A DNA stretch of 58,985 bases from Planococcus sp. A6 (GCF_028823615.1 NZ_JAPEHT010000003.1:1-58985); one strand, 5' to 3'; shown: positions 9,180 through 18,637, counted from the stretch's first letter. A program made the numbers and translations. The notes: generated from the sequence alone by a model not told the origin.

Positions 9180-9560
9180 TTATTTGGATTTGATTTTGCC
9201 TGTCCATTTTTTGAAGCCGCCCTGCAATTGGAACAATTGCTCATAGCCTTTTTTCTTCAGGAACAATGCAACGCGTCCGCTTCTTGCCCCGTTCTGGTCG
9301 TACAGATAGACCGGTTTGTCGGCGCGGATTTCCTTGTAGCGCTGACGCAATTGCGATTGCGGGATGTTGCGCGCCCCGAGGATATGGCCGGCTGCGAAAT
9401 CTTTAGGTTCCCGGACATCGATGAGCTGCGCTTTTCGGTAGCCTTGGATAAATTCTTCCTGGTTGAGATCGGTGACCGCTTTGCGGATGCGGAGGAAGGA
9501 GACGACCGCAAAAATGAGGATGGCGATGACGACACCCAATGTGATATACAATAATTCCAC
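9180..9560 (-). CDS. Membrane-anchored rhodanese-fold protein lacking the catalytic cysteine
   Basis: A 126-aa protein with an N-terminal membrane helix (residues 4-24) and a rhodanese-like domain (about 38-124) containing LIDVREPKDFAAGHI and the CH2A-like region. The active-site loop, normally CxxGxR, reads DQNGAR, so the thiolate needed for sulfur transfer is absent. It corresponds in position to B. subtilis yqhL. It may be a binding module rather than a sulfurtransferase; substrate unknown. Convergent with gcvPB, divergent from nrdJ. Confidence 0.8.
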   Translation of the reverse strand: MELLYITLGVVIAILIFAVVSFLRIRKAVTDLNQEEFIQGYRKAQLIDVREPKDFAAGHILGARNIPQSQLRQRYKEIRADKPVYLYDQNGARSGRVALFLKKKGYEQLFQLQGGFKKWTGKIKSK

Positions 9561-9856
9561 TGTTCTTGCCCCTTTCTATACTTACTCATTATAAGAGATA
9601 AGGTGACGGATATTCAATGGCTATGTTACAGTAATCGGGGCAAATCAGAGGCAATCCTGTGAAGCCTGCGGGCAGGAAGCGTGCTGCAGCTGGACTTTCA
9701 GTTGTCAAGTGCTTTCAACAGGAAATTACATCGATTTTTGCGCTGATTTATGCGAACATACGTGTCTTTCGTCTCATTTTAACAAAAGCCAAATCGCGAA
9801 ACCCTTGTCATTGCTCGGTTATCTGCCGAGTCGAATTTTCCATCAGAAAAATGTCA
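9561..9856. other. Intergenic region without a gene
   Basis: About 300 bp between the rhodanese gene and the nrdJ control region. No reading frame has a ribosome site. A GC-rich stretch near 9636-9700 has small inverted repeats such as CCTGC/GCAGG, but it does not match any riboswitch class I could test by eye, including cobalamin and c-di-GMP types. Confidence 0.5.
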
Positions 9857-9915
9857 TTGCGAGTGAGTTTCAATATATAGTATCATGGGAATTGTAATAA
9901 TACTATATATAGTGT
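9857..9915 (+). promoter_or_regulatory. nrdJ promoter with two NrdR boxes
   Basis: Box 1 (9869-9884, TTCAATATATAGTATC) and box 2 (9900-9915, ATACTATATATAGTGT) match the palindromic NrdR consensus ACACWATATATWGWGT, box 2 better. Their centres are 31 bp apart, three helical turns, the usual tandem arrangement for NrdR, the nucleotide-sensing repressor of ribonucleotide reductase genes. A possible promoter TTGCGA (9857-9862) N18 TATCAT (9881-9886) overlaps box 1. Confidence 0.8.
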
Positions 9916-9948
9916 TAACTCCATATAATATAAAGGAGGATTTGTCAA

Positions 9949-12507
9949 ATGGTTTCCGCCACACAATCCGAATATACATTAAACGTCGAGTCCCTGAACA
10001 AAGACATTGAAGCTTTCCCGCAAGTCCACGCGGTAACGAAGGACATGAAGAAAACCCATAAAGGCGTATCCCGCCTGGTCATGATCGACCGCTATTCCTT
10101 CAAGGACACGAGCAAAAGCACATTGAAGCCGGGCGATTTCGTCGTGTTGACGGTCAAAGAAGACCCGAAATTCCCAGCACGCGGCCTCGGATATATCGTC
10201 TCGATCGACCAAGATGCGAACAAAGCACGCGTGTGGATCGAAGAAGATTACCGCAGCGCCATTGACAACCCTGAAGAAGTAGAACAAGGCATCGTCAACC
10301 GGCCGATCGATGTTATCGAAAAACCGCTCGAAGTATTTTACGAGCAAATCGCCAAACGCAATGCCACTGGCCTTTCTGCAGTCGAGAAAACCCCTGAAAA
10401 ACAAAGCGAATGGTTCACGAAATTCTACGAGCAGCTCGTCAACTTGAATTTCGTCCCGGCTGGCCGTGTGCTGTACGGAGCAGGCGCTGACACCGATGTC
10501 ACGTATTTCAACTGCTACGTCATGCCATTTGTCGCCGATTCGCGCGAAGGCATCTCAGACCATCGCAAGCAAGTGATGGAAATCATGAGCCGCGGAGGCG
10601 GTGTCGGGACGAACGGATCGACTCTTCGCCCGCGCAATACACTCGCTCGTGGCGTCAACGGCAAATCATCCGGTTCTGTATCGTGGCTTGACGATATCGC
10701 GAAACTGACGCATCTGGTCGAACAAGGCGGTTCACGCCGCGGCGCCCAGATGATCATGCTTGCTGACTGGCATCCGGATATTGCGGAATTCATCATTTCC
10801 AAAATGCAAAACCCGCGTATTTTGCGTTATTTGATCGAAAACACAGAAGACGAAACGATCAAACGCCTGGCGAACGATAAATTGAAATTCAAACCTTTAA
10901 CTGAGCAGGAAGAAGCGATGTACCAAGGCTTGCTCAACTACCGGACCATTCCGGGCATGGGCGGATTCAACGAAAAAATCATGCGCGATGCAGAAACGAA
11001 ACTGCGCGACGGCGGCACATTCTCTGTTCATAATGAAGAATTCCTCACTGGTGCGAATATTTCTGTCACCTTGACGAAAGACTTCATGGAAGCAGTCGAA
11101 AAAGACGAAGATTTCGAATTACGCTTCCCGGCAGTTGAATCTTATTCAAAAGAAGAGATGGCGGTCTATAACGAAGAATGGCATAAGATCGGCGATGTCC
11201 GCGATTGGGAAAAAATGGGCCATAAAGTCCGCACATACCGCGTGATCAAAGCACGCGAATTATGGAACTTGATCAATGTATGCGCGACCTATTCCGCAGA
11301 ACCCGGCATCTTCTTCATCGATAATGCCAATGAAAAAACGAATGCCACTGCATACGGTCAAAAAGTCGTAGCGACGAACCCGTGCGGTGAACAACCGCTT
11401 GCGCCTTATTCCGTGTGCAACTTGGCGGCTGTCAACTTGGCACGCTTTGCTGATCCGAAAACGAAGCAAGTCGATTTTGAAGCCCTCAAAGAAACGGTCC
11501 GCGTCGGCGTGCGCATGCAAGACAACGTCATCGATGCAACTCCTTATTTCCTGGAAGAAAACCGCATCCAGGCACTCGGCGAACGCCGTGTAGGGCTTGG
11601 CGTCATGGGCCTTGCCGATTTGCTCATCTATTCGGACCGTGAATACGGCTCTCCAGAAGGCAACGAGCTGGTCGATGAGATCTTCAAGACGATTGCAGTC
11701 GCAGCTTATGAAGCTTCTACAGAGCTCGCTGAAGAACGCGGCAGCTTCCCGTTCTTAGTCGGCGAAACAGATGCAGAAACGGAGAACTTGCGCCGTGCAT
11801 TTACCGAAACCGGCTTTATGCAAGGGATGCCGGAAGAAATCCGCCAAGCGGTGCTCGACAAAGGGATCCGCAACTCCCATCTATTGACGGTTGCGCCGAC
11901 AGGCTCGACTGGCACGATGGTTGGCGTATCGACAGGCTTGGAACCATATTATTCATTTACTTATTACCGCAGCGGGCGCCTCGGGAAATTCATCGAAGTA
12001 AAAGCGGATATCGTCCGTGAATACTTGAAGAACAACCCGGACGCAGATGAAGAGAATTTGCCGCAGGCGTTCATCACGTCAATGGACCTCGCACCTGAAG
12101 CACATGCCGATGTCCAGTGCATCATCCAGCGCTGGATCGATTCCTCGATCTCAAAAACGGTCAACGCACCGAAGGGCTATACCGTCGAACAGGTTGAAGG
12201 CGTTTATGAGCGTCTCTACAAAGGCGGTGCCAAAGGCGGCACAGTCTACGTCGACGGCAGCCGTGATTCACAAGTGCTGACATTAAAAGCTGAAGACAAT
12301 ACTTTCGAAGAAGACCACAAGGAAGAAGACACTGGCAAGCGCCCGGTAGTCTTGATCGACACGATCCAAGACTTGCGCTCGACCAATGTCACGATCGGAT
12401 CGGAAGTAGGCAATACCTGCCCTGTCTGCCGTAAAGGGACAGTGGAAGAAATGGGCGGATGCAATACATGCACGAACTGTGCAGCCCAATTGAAATGCGG
12501 ACTGTAA
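9949..12507 (+). CDS. nrdJ: Vitamin B12-dependent (class II) ribonucleotide reductase
   Basis: An 852-aa adenosylcobalamin-dependent enzyme that reduces ribonucleotides to deoxyribonucleotides without oxygen-dependent radical formation. Seen are FVPAGRVLYGAG, an early NCYVMP cysteine, the active-site NPCGEQPLAPYSVCNL, the substrate loop APTGSTGTMVGVSTGLEP and a C-terminal redox/zinc tail with CPVC, CNTCTNC and a final Cys. Start follows AAAGGAGG. It stands alone between two terminators, under two NrdR boxes, in a place where B. subtilis has lipM and mntR. Confidence 0.95.
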   Translation: MVSATQSEYTLNVESLNKDIEAFPQVHAVTKDMKKTHKGVSRLVMIDRYSFKDTSKSTLKPGDFVVLTVKEDPKFPARGLGYIVSIDQDANKARVWIEEDYRSAIDNPEEVEQGIVNRPIDVIEKPLEVFYEQIAKRNATGLSAVEKTPEKQSEWFTKFYEQLVNLNFVPAGRVLYGAGADTDVTYFNCYVMPFVADSREGISDHRKQVMEIMSRGGGVGTNGSTLRPRNTLARGVNGKSSGSVSWLDDIAKLTHLVEQGGSRRGAQMIMLADWHPDIAEFIISKMQNPRILRYLIENTEDETIKRLANDKLKFKPLTEQEEAMYQGLLNYRTIPGMGGFNEKIMRDAETKLRDGGTFSVHNEEFLTGANISVTLTKDFMEAVEKDEDFELRFPAVESYSKEEMAVYNEEWHKIGDVRDWEKMGHKVRTYRVIKARELWNLINVCATYSAEPGIFFIDNANEKTNATAYGQKVVATNPCGEQPLAPYSVCNLAAVNLARFADPKTKQVDFEALKETVRVGVRMQDNVIDATPYFLEENRIQALGERRVGLGVMGLADLLIYSDREYGSPEGNELVDEIFKTIAVAAYEASTELAEERGSFPFLVGETDAETENLRRAFTETGFMQGMPEEIRQAVLDKGIRNSHLLTVAPTGSTGTMVGVSTGLEPYYSFTYYRSGRLGKFIEVKADIVREYLKNNPDADEENLPQAFITSMDLAPEAHADVQCIIQRWIDSSISKTVNAPKGYTVEQVEGVYERLYKGGAKGGTVYVDGSRDSQVLTLKAEDNTFEEDHKEEDTGKRPVVLIDTIQDLRSTNVTIGSEVGNTCPVCRKGTVEEMGGCNTCTNCAAQLKCGL

Positions 12508-12547
12508 CAAAAAACTTCATATAGCCGGAGCCATATCCTCCAGTGAC

Positions 12548-12584
12548 AAAAAGCGGAAGCCAAAATAGGCTTCCGCTTTTTTTA
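12548..12584 (+). terminator. Rho-independent terminator after nrdJ
   Basis: AAAAAGCGGAAGCC-aaaata-GGCTTCCGCTTTTTTT is a 12-bp or longer stem followed by a T run. Confidence 0.88.
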
Positions 12585-12611
12585 TGTCTGCTCTTAAGCC
12601 CGTCTTCTGGC

Positions 12612-12639
12612 TTGCCGCGAATTGATCGTATGCTAAAAT
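12612..12639 (+). promoter_or_regulatory. Promoter of the aroQ-peptidase-efp operon
   Basis: TTGCCG (12612-12617), 16 bp, then an extended -10 TGCTAAAAT (TAAAAT at 12634-12639). It lies 33 bp before aroQ and just after the nrdJ terminator. Confidence 0.65.
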
Positions 12640-12672
12640 GGAAAAGGAAAGCCAAGAAAGGGGTGCAAGGGC

Positions 12673-13113
12673 ATGAGAGTCCTGGTGTTGAACGGTCCCA
12701 ATTTAAACCGTCTCGGCAAACGCGAAAAACAAGCGTACGGAAGCTTTACATTGCAGGAGCTGGAGCAGGAACTGGCGGATTTCGCAGAAAGTGAAGGCTT
12801 TGAGCTGATCTGCCGGCAGTCCAATCACGAAGGCGAACTGATCGACTGGATCCACGGTGCTGACGATGATGCCATTTCCGGCATCGTTCTAAATGCCGGT
12901 GCCTATACGCATACGAGCATCGCGATACGCGACGCCATCGCATCGGTCCAAGTGCCGGTCGTTGAAGTACATATTTCCAATATCCATGCACGTGAAGAGT
13001 TCCGCCACCATTCCCATATCGCGCCGGTAGCCATCGGGCAAATCGCCGGCTTCGGCAAGGACGTCTATCGGCTGGGGCTCCAGTCGCTCTTGCTTCGACA
13101 ACAGAAAGGATGA
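12673..13113 (+). CDS. aroQ: Type II 3-dehydroquinate dehydratase
   Basis: A 146-aa shikimate-pathway enzyme converting 3-dehydroquinate to 3-dehydroshikimate. Typical motifs are LNGPNLNRLGKRE at the N terminus, CRQSNHEGELIDWIH, the catalytic loop LNAGAYTHTSIAIRDA and VEVHISNIHAREEFRHHS with the catalytic histidine. The length matches type II enzymes. The ribosome site AAGAAAGGGG precedes the ATG. It ends at the start of the peptidase gene. Confidence 0.95.
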   Translation: MRVLVLNGPNLNRLGKREKQAYGSFTLQELEQELADFAESEGFELICRQSNHEGELIDWIHGADDDAISGIVLNAGAYTHTSIAIRDAIASVQVPVVEVHISNIHAREEFRHHSHIAPVAIGQIAGFGKDVYRLGLQSLLLRQQKG

Positions 13114-13118
13114 AACTG

Positions 13119-14177
13119 ATGAAATTGATGAAACTGCGCGAACAAATGCAAAAGCGGGAACTGGATTCCCTGCTGGTGACAAATCCGTACAATCTTCGTT
13201 TTATTACAGGCTTCACCGGAACGGCTGGGCTTGCGCTCATCACGCCGAATGATGCTTGGTTCATTACCGATTTCCGATACACGGAACAGGCAGGGGAGCA
13301 AGTTAAGGAATTCAAAGTGGTCCAAGCGCAAAAAGGCTTGCTTGACGAAGTGGCACGCATCGCTAAGGAAGCGGCAGTCGAGCGATTGGCATTCGAACAG
13401 GATTATATGACCTTTGCCACATATTCGCAGTATCAGGAAAAATTATCTGCTACGCTCGAACCGGTCAGCGGGCTGATCGAAAAGCTGCGCATGGTGAAAT
13501 CTCCTGAAGAACTAGAAGTGCTGAAAGCGGCAGCCAAGATTGCTGACGATGCGTTCGAACACATCTGCTCTTACATCAAGGCGGGAATGACAGAACTGGA
13601 AGTTTCGAATGAACTGGAATTCTTCATGCGTTCACAAGGCGCAACTTCTTCTTCGTTCGACATCATCGTCGCATCGGGCTTGCGCTCGGCATTGCCGCAT
13701 GGCGTAGCATCCAATAAGAAAATCGAACAAGGCGACTTGATCACGCTCGATTTCGGCGCCTTGTACAATGGCTATGTATCGGACATCACGCGCACGGTGG
13801 CAGTCGGCGAACCGTCTGACAAGCTTAAGGAAATATATCAAGTGGTCTTGGATTCACAAGTGCTGGCGCTGGAGAAAATCAAGCCGGGCATGACGGGAAT
13901 CGAAGCGGATGCCATCGCACGCGATTACATCAAGTCAAAAGGCTACGAGGAAGCGTTCGGGCATTCAACCGGCCACGGCATTGGTCTCGAGGTCCACGAA
14001 GGGCCAGGGCTGTCGTTCCGTTCGGAAACTGTACTTGAACCCGGAATGGCTGTCACAGTTGAACCGGGCATCTATTTGCCGGGAATTGGCGGAGTGCGCA
14101 TAGAAGATGATATACTGATTACCGAAACGGGGAATGAGCGCTTGACGCATTCTTCAAAAGAGCTTCGCATTTTATAA
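13119..14177 (+). CDS. M24 family metallopeptidase (Xaa-Pro dipeptidase/aminopeptidase P type)
   Basis: A 352-aa pita-bread-fold peptidase, probably cleaving Xaa-Pro bonds. The N-terminal creatinase-like domain (about 1-125) is followed by the catalytic domain with metal ligands in [17 protein letters not shown] (two Asp), [16 protein letters not shown] (His), TVEPGIY (Glu) and GVRIEDD (Glu). Three candidate ATGs occur in a 9-bp repeat at 13110, 13119 and 13128; 13119 is chosen from spacing to AAAGG and because it matches the usual MKLxKLR start. Orthologue of B. subtilis yqhT by position. Confidence 0.9.
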   Translation: MKLMKLREQMQKRELDSLLVTNPYNLRFITGFTGTAGLALITPNDAWFITDFRYTEQAGEQVKEFKVVQAQKGLLDEVARIAKEAAVERLAFEQDYMTFATYSQYQEKLSATLEPVSGLIEKLRMVKSPEELEVLKAAAKIADDAFEHICSYIKAGMTELEVSNELEFFMRSQGATSSSFDIIVASGLRSALPHGVASNKKIEQGDLITLDFGALYNGYVSDITRTVAVGEPSDKLKEIYQVVLDSQVLALEKIKPGMTGIEADAIARDYIKSKGYEEAFGHSTGHGIGLEVHEGPGLSFRSETVLEPGMAVTVEPGIYLPGIGGVRIEDDILITETGNERLTHSSKELRIL

Positions 14178-14197
14178 CAAACGGAGGAACTATTACT

Positions 14198-14758
14198 ATG
14201 ATTTCAGTAAACGATTTTAAAACAGGATTGACCATCGAAGTGGATAACGATATTTGGCGCGTGATGGAATTCCAGCACGTCAAACCGGGCAAAGGTGCGG
14301 CATTCGTCCGTTCGAAGCTCCGTAACTTGCGCACGGGAGCGGTCAATGAAAAAACATTCCGCGCCGGTGAAAAAGTCGCGAAAGCGCAAATCGATAACCG
14401 TAAAATGCAGTATTTGTATTCGAATGGCGATATGCACGCATTCATGGATACAGAAACTTACGACCAGATCGAATTGCCGGAAAAGAGCATCGCCTATGAG
14501 TTGAAATTCCTGCAGGAAAACATGGATGTACAAGTCATCCAATACCACGGCGAAGTGCTGGGCGTCGAATTGCCGAACACAGTTGTCTTGGAAGTGGCTG
14601 AAACAGATCCAGGCATCAAAGGAGACACAGCAAGCGGCGGATCGAAACCGGCGATTCTGACAACAGGGCTTTCTGTCCAGGTGCCATTCTTCATCAACCA
14701 AGGGGATAAACTAATCATCAATACGACCGATTCTTCATACGTCTCGCGTGCGCAATAA
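14198..14758 (+). CDS. efp: Elongation factor P
   Basis: A 186-aa three-domain factor that rescues ribosomes stalled at polyproline. The N-terminal [18 protein letters not shown] start, the loop [12 protein letters not shown] with the lysine that is modified in many species, and the C-terminal [11 protein letters not shown] and [15 protein letters not shown] segments are all present. The partly coupled upstream peptidase gene is the usual neighbour. A terminator follows. In B. subtilis the spoIIIA operon comes next; here accB does. Confidence 0.97.
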   Translation: MISVNDFKTGLTIEVDNDIWRVMEFQHVKPGKGAAFVRSKLRNLRTGAVNEKTFRAGEKVAKAQIDNRKMQYLYSNGDMHAFMDTETYDQIELPEKSIAYELKFLQENMDVQVIQYHGEVLGVELPNTVVLEVAETDPGIKGDTASGGSKPAILTTGLSVQVPFFINQGDKLIINTTDSSYVSRAQ

Positions 14759-14763
14759 GTAGG

Positions 14764-14792
14764 AAAGGCCTCTTTTAAGGGGCCTTTTTTTA
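14764..14792 (+). terminator. Rho-independent terminator after efp
   Basis: AAAGGCCTC-ttttaa-GGGGCCTTT followed by T residues forms a stem of about nine pairs including one G-U. Confidence 0.8.
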
Positions 14793-14810
14793 AAATGTCG
14801 GCCTTGCTAT

Positions 14811-14838
14811 TTCAAAATGATTCAAAAAAGTCTAAAAT
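14811..14838 (+). promoter_or_regulatory. Candidate accBC promoter
   Basis: TTCAAA (14811-14816), 16 bp, TAAAAT (14833-14838), located between the efp terminator and accB. The -35 is weak. Confidence 0.45.
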
Positions 14839-14884
14839 GGTGGAGTAGCTAAAATTAAATACATAACAGGGGAGTAGGTATTAT

Positions 14885-15397
14885 ATGAAAATCCAAGAAA
14901 TTCGCGAAATCATCAAATTGGTGGATCAGTCATCCATCGACGAGTTCAGCTATGAATTCGACGGAGTCAAAGTGAAGATGAAGAAAAACTCATCCAACCC
15001 TTCACAATCAGCAGCCGTAAAGTCAAAAGCTGTTGAAGAGCCTGCACAGGCACCTGCACCAGCAGCTCCAAAACAAGTTGAAGCAGCTGAAGCTGCACCG
15101 ACAGAACAGCCGGTGCAAACGGAAGCGCCTGAAACTGGCAACGCGTCAAACGAAGATTTGCACAAAATCCTGTCTCCGATGGTCGGCACTTTCTACCAAT
15201 CGCCATCACCGGAAGAAGATGCTTATGTAGCTGTCGGAACGAAAGTTTCTGCAGACCAAGTCGTTTGCATCGTTGAAGCGATGAAGCTTTTTAACGAAAT
15301 CGAAGCAGAAGTGGATGGGGAAATCGCTGAGATCCTAGTCAAAGATGGCCAATTGGTCGAATACGGTCAGCCTTTGTTCCTCGTAAAAGCAAACTAA
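14885..15397 (+). CDS. accB: Biotin carboxyl carrier protein of acetyl-CoA carboxylase
   Basis: A 170-aa carrier subunit of the enzyme that makes malonyl-CoA for fatty acid synthesis. An N-terminal domain (1-35) is joined by an Ala/Pro/Glu-rich linker (about 38-90) to the biotinyl domain, which carries EAMKLF with biotinylated Lys134. It is followed at 12 bp by accC, the conserved accBC pair. It sits directly after efp, without the spoIIIA genes found between them in spore-forming Bacillus. Confidence 0.96.
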   Translation: MKIQEIREIIKLVDQSSIDEFSYEFDGVKVKMKKNSSNPSQSAAVKSKAVEEPAQAPAPAAPKQVEAAEAAPTEQPVQTEAPETGNASNEDLHKILSPMVGTFYQSPSPEEDAYVAVGTKVSADQVVCIVEAMKLFNEIEAEVDGEIAEILVKDGQLVEYGQPLFLVKAN

Positions 15398-15409
15398 GGG
15401 GGGCTGACG

Positions 15410-16762
15410 ATGATGAAAAAAGTATTGATTGCCAACCGCGGGGAAATCGCCGTTCGGATCATTCGCGCCTGCAAAGAGCTCGATATCCAAACCGTAGCGG
15501 TTTATTCAGAAGCGGATAAAGAAGCGCTCCATGTTGAACTAGCCGATGAAGCTTATTGCATCGGGCCGAAACTATCAAAAGACAGCTATTTGAACTTTTC
15601 CAATATCATCAGCGTCGCAAAACTGACGAATTGCGACGGCATTCATCCGGGTTATGGCTTTCTTGCCGAAAACTCGAGCTTTGCTGAATTATGCGAAGCG
15701 TGCGACATCATGTTCATCGGCCCGACAGCAGCAGCGATTTCGAAAATGGGCACAAAAGATGTAGCCCGTGAAACGATGCGCCAAGCAAACGTACCGGTCG
15801 TTCCAGGCTCTACAGGAATTGTCGGAAGCGAAGAGGAAGGCTTGGAAATCGCCGAGAAGATCGGTTTCCCGGTCATCATCAAAGCGACGGCAGGCGGTGG
15901 CGGCAAAGGGATCCGCGTGGCGAGAACGCGCGAAGATTTTGTCAAAGGCTTGAATATGACGCAAAAAGAAGCAGCGGCAGCATTCGGCAACCCAGGTGTC
16001 TACATCGAAAAATTCATTGAGGATTTCCGCCATATCGAAATCCAGGTGTTAGCCGATTCGCATGGCAATGCCATCCATCTCGGCGAACGTGATTGCTCGA
16101 TCCAGCGCCGCATGCAAAAACTTGTCGAAGAAGCGCCGTCTCCTGCTTTATCAGCTGAACTGAGAGCAGAAATGGGCGAAGCGGCCGTAAAAGCGGCGCA
16201 AGCGGTCAATTACCGTGGCGCTGGGACGGTCGAGTTCATCTTTGATGTAGAAAACCAGAAATTCTACTTTATGGAAATGAACACACGCATCCAAGTGGAA
16301 CATCCGGTCACCGAAATGATCACGGGCATCGATTTGATCCAGCAGCAGTTGAAAGTCGCTTCCGGCGAGACCCTCGCCTATAAACAGGAAGACGTTACGT
16401 TCAAAGGCTGGTCCATCGAATGCCGCATCAACGCCGAAAATCCGCTGAAAAACTTCATGCCTTCTGCAGGGCGTGTGGATATGTACTTGCCGCCAGGCGG
16501 CATGGGCGTACGCGTCGATTCAGCGATGTATTCAGGTTATACGATCCCGCCTTATTACGATTCAATGGTGGCTAAGCTCATCACATTCGCCGATACACGC
16601 GAAGAGGCCGTGGCCAAGATGAAGCGCGCGCTGGACGAATTCGTAGTGGAAGGCGTCTTCACGACCATTCCATTCCATCTTCGCCTCATGGACCATGAGG
16701 TGTTCAAATCCGGGGACTTCAATACGAAATTCCTGGAAAAATACGATGTAATGGGCTCCTGA
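15410..16762 (+). CDS. accC: Biotin carboxylase subunit of acetyl-CoA carboxylase
   Basis: A 450-aa ATP-grasp enzyme that carboxylates biotin on AccB. Motifs: [18 protein letters not shown] at the N terminus, the glycine-rich ATP loop [34 protein letters not shown] in the active site and [20 protein letters not shown] precedes two adjacent ATGs; the first is used. It is part of accB-accC-Gls24; a carboxyltransferase for fatty acid synthesis (accDA) is not in the window. Confidence 0.97.
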   Translation: MMKKVLIANRGEIAVRIIRACKELDIQTVAVYSEADKEALHVELADEAYCIGPKLSKDSYLNFSNIISVAKLTNCDGIHPGYGFLAENSSFAELCEACDIMFIGPTAAAISKMGTKDVARETMRQANVPVVPGSTGIVGSEEEGLEIAEKIGFPVIIKATAGGGGKGIRVARTREDFVKGLNMTQKEAAAAFGNPGVYIEKFIEDFRHIEIQVLADSHGNAIHLGERDCSIQRRMQKLVEEAPSPALSAELRAEMGEAAVKAAQAVNYRGAGTVEFIFDVENQKFYFMEMNTRIQVEHPVTEMITGIDLIQQQLKVASGETLAYKQEDVTFKGWSIECRINAENPLKNFMPSAGRVDMYLPPGGMGVRVDSAMYSGYTIPPYYDSMVAKLITFADTREEAVAKMKRALDEFVVEGVFTTIPFHLRLMDHEVFKSGDFNTKFLEKYDVMGS

Positions 16763-16776
16763 GGAGGAACATTCAA

Positions 16777-17172
16777 ATGGCAGAAAAAGTAATCCCATAT
16801 GTAAAAATGAAATCACCCGGTGCTCAGGATCTCGGGAATATCGAAGTTGCCTCGGAAGTGTTGGAAATCATTGCCAGCATCGCTGCGACTGATATCGAAG
16901 GCGTTGCCAGCATGCGCGGCAATTTTGCTTCAGGCGTCGTTGAACGTTTGGGCAAAAAAGTCCATGGCAAAGGCATCAAAACCGAACTATCGGACGAAGG
17001 CCTGGCGATCGACGTATATTGCGTTATCGATTATGGCGTATCGATCCCGAATACCGCCAAGAAAATTCAGGAACAAGTCCGCCAGACCTTGGAGACCATG
17101 ACTTCGCTGCAGACGCAGGAAGTGAATGTGCACATTACCGGTATACATTTCGACAATCCCCAAGTGGACTGA
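16777..17172 (+). CDS. Asp23/Gls24 family envelope-stress protein (YqhY type)
   Basis: A 131-aa DUF322 (Asp23) protein with the family core LGNIEVASEVLEIIASIAA, EGVASMRG and DVYCVIDYGVSIPN. It is in the operon with accBC, as yqhY is in B. subtilis, where its loss selects suppressor mutations affecting acetyl-CoA carboxylase; a balancing role for fatty acid synthesis is therefore likely here. GAGGAGG precedes the ATG, 14 bp after accC. A terminator follows. Confidence 0.88.
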   Translation: MAEKVIPYVKMKSPGAQDLGNIEVASEVLEIIASIAATDIEGVASMRGNFASGVVERLGKKVHGKGIKTELSDEGLAIDVYCVIDYGVSIPNTAKKIQEQVRQTLETMTSLQTQEVNVHITGIHFDNPQVD

Positions 17173-17177
17173 TAAGC

Positions 17178-17224
17178 AGGCTGCCCGGACATGCTGATGC
17201 ATGTGTCGGCCAGCCTTCTTTTTT
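17178..17224 (+). terminator. Rho-independent terminator of the accBC operon
   Basis: AGGCTG-CCG-ACATGC and GCATGT-CGG-CAGCCT form a long interrupted stem around TGAT, followed by TCTTTTTT. Confidence 0.8.
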
Positions 17225-17268
17225 ATGGATGCGCTGCGCCAGCGGTGATTTGTTGGAACATTTCAAAC

Positions 17269-17298
17269 TTGGAAGTTCCGCGCGATTACCTGTATAAT
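17269..17298 (+). promoter_or_regulatory. Promoter of nusB-folD
   Basis: TTGGAA (17269-17274), 18 bp, perfect TATAAT (17293-17298), ending 36 bp before nusB. Confidence 0.65.
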
Positions 17299-17334
17299 GG
17301 GGGGATAATCAGCTTGAAAAAGGAGACCGGAATT

Positions 17335-17727
17335 ATGATGAAACGACACGAAGCACGGGAAAAAGCGCTTCAGACGCTATTCCAGCTCGATGGAACCGAA
17401 TTGACGATTGAAGAAGCGATGGAACATGTCATGGAAGGGGAAACCGACCAGTTCTATAAACTGCTAGTAGAAGGCACCAATAGCAAGCAACAGGAAATCG
17501 ATGAAAAACTAAAAGGCCATTTGGAAAATTGGTCGCTTGAGCGCTTGCCGAAGGTAGAACGCACCATTTTGCGCATGGCTGTTTTCGAACTTGAATATAT
17601 GGATGATGCGCCAAGCCGCGTCGTTTTGAACGAAGCGATCGAATTGAGCAAGACCTTCGGGGACGATAAATCAAGCCGTTTCGTCAACGGCGTTCTTTCG
17701 AAATTCACTGACCAAACTGCGAACTAA
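17335..17727 (+). CDS. nusB: Transcription antitermination factor NusB
   Basis: A 130-aa all-helical RNA-binding protein that acts with NusE (S10) at boxA sites in rRNA antitermination. The N-terminal [17 protein letters not shown] and the C-terminal [38 protein letters not shown] block are typical (each read as short motifs). The longer in-frame start at 17191 is rejected because AAGGAGA lies nine bases before 17335; ATG 17338 is equally possible. folD follows after 17 bp. Confidence 0.95.
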   Translation: MMKRHEAREKALQTLFQLDGTELTIEEAMEHVMEGETDQFYKLLVEGTNSKQQEIDEKLKGHLENWSLERLPKVERTILRMAVFELEYMDDAPSRVVLNEAIELSKTFGDDKSSRFVNGVLSKFTDQTAN

Positions 17728-17744
17728 TCATTGGAGGAATCTAC

Positions 17745-18620
17745 GTGACTGCTGAATTGATTGATGGAAAAGCCGTAAGCCTGAAAATTAAAGAGCGAGT
17801 GCAACAACGTGTAGAGAAACTGAAAACAAACGGAATCACCCCTGGCCTGTCGGTCGTTTTAGTGGGCGATGATTCCGCTTCGCAAACTTATGTCAAAAAC
17901 AAAAAGAAAACATGTGAATCATTGGGCATGCGTTCGGATCTTCATTTATACCCTGCTTCACTGACCGAGCAAGAACTGCTCGAGAAAATTGATGAATTGA
18001 ATAACGACCCGGACATACACGGCATTTTGGTGCAATTGCCGCTTCCTGCCCAGATCGATGAATTCAAGATCATCACGGCAATCGCTCCCGAAAAGGACGT
18101 CGATGGCTTCCACCCGATTTCTGTCGGCAATTTGATGATCGGCAAGGACACCTTTTTGCCATGTACGCCCCATGGGGTGATGGTGCTCCTTGAGCATTAC
18201 GGCATCGATCCTGCAGGCAAGCATGCCGTCGTCATTGGCCGCAGCAATATCGTCGGAAAGCCGGTCGGCCAACTGTTGCTGCAAAAAGATGCGACCGTGA
18301 CCTATTGCCATTCGAAAACACCGGATTTGAAAGCGATGACCCAGCAGGCGGACATCATCATTGCGGCAATCGGCCGTGCGAAGTTCATCGGGGCAGACCA
18401 TATCAAAGAAGGAGCAGTCGTCATCGATGTCGGCATGAACCGTGACGAAAACGGCAAGCTGTGCGGCGACGTCGATTTCGAGGCGGTGCGCGAACGAGCC
18501 AGCTTCATCACGCCTGTACCGGGCGGCGTTGGGCCGATGACCATCGCAATGCTGATGGAAAATACATTGCTGTCGGCTGAAAAAGGATTATCGAAAGACA
18601 AAGCTGCCGAAAGCGTGTAA
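17745..18620 (+). CDS. folD: Bifunctional methylenetetrahydrofolate dehydrogenase/cyclohydrolase
   Basis: A 291-aa enzyme interconverting 5,10-methylene-THF and 10-formyl-THF via methenyl-THF, using NADP. Motifs: the catalytic [10 protein letters not shown] lysine region, [17 protein letters not shown], the dinucleotide-binding [16 protein letters not shown] and the C-terminal [11 protein letters not shown]. The GTG start follows TTGGAGG. Its one-carbon units connect with the glycine cleavage genes upstream. A terminator separates it from xseA. Confidence 0.96.
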   Translation: MTAELIDGKAVSLKIKERVQQRVEKLKTNGITPGLSVVLVGDDSASQTYVKNKKKTCESLGMRSDLHLYPASLTEQELLEKIDELNNDPDIHGILVQLPLPAQIDEFKIITAIAPEKDVDGFHPISVGNLMIGKDTFLPCTPHGVMVLLEHYGIDPAGKHAVVIGRSNIVGKPVGQLLLQKDATVTYCHSKTPDLKAMTQQADIIIAAIGRAKFIGADHIKEGAVVIDVGMNRDENGKLCGDVDFEAVRERASFITPVPGGVGPMTIAMLMENTLLSAEKGLSKDKAAESV

Positions 18621-18637
18621 AATGAATAGCAAATAGA

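Noticed and set aside
8428-9207. 259-codon antisense frame opposite gcvPB
   Set aside because: It is a shadow of the GC-biased codon pattern of gcvPB, with no ribosome site and no recognisable motifs; other long antisense frames in the window were rejected likewise.
9636-9700. Possible riboswitch (cobalamin or c-di-GMP type) in the nrdJ leader: GGGGCAAATC...GAAGCCTGCGGGCAGG
   Set aside because: The conserved cobalamin box and the GNRA receptor and core of the c-di-GMP-I class could not be aligned; only short segments are similar.
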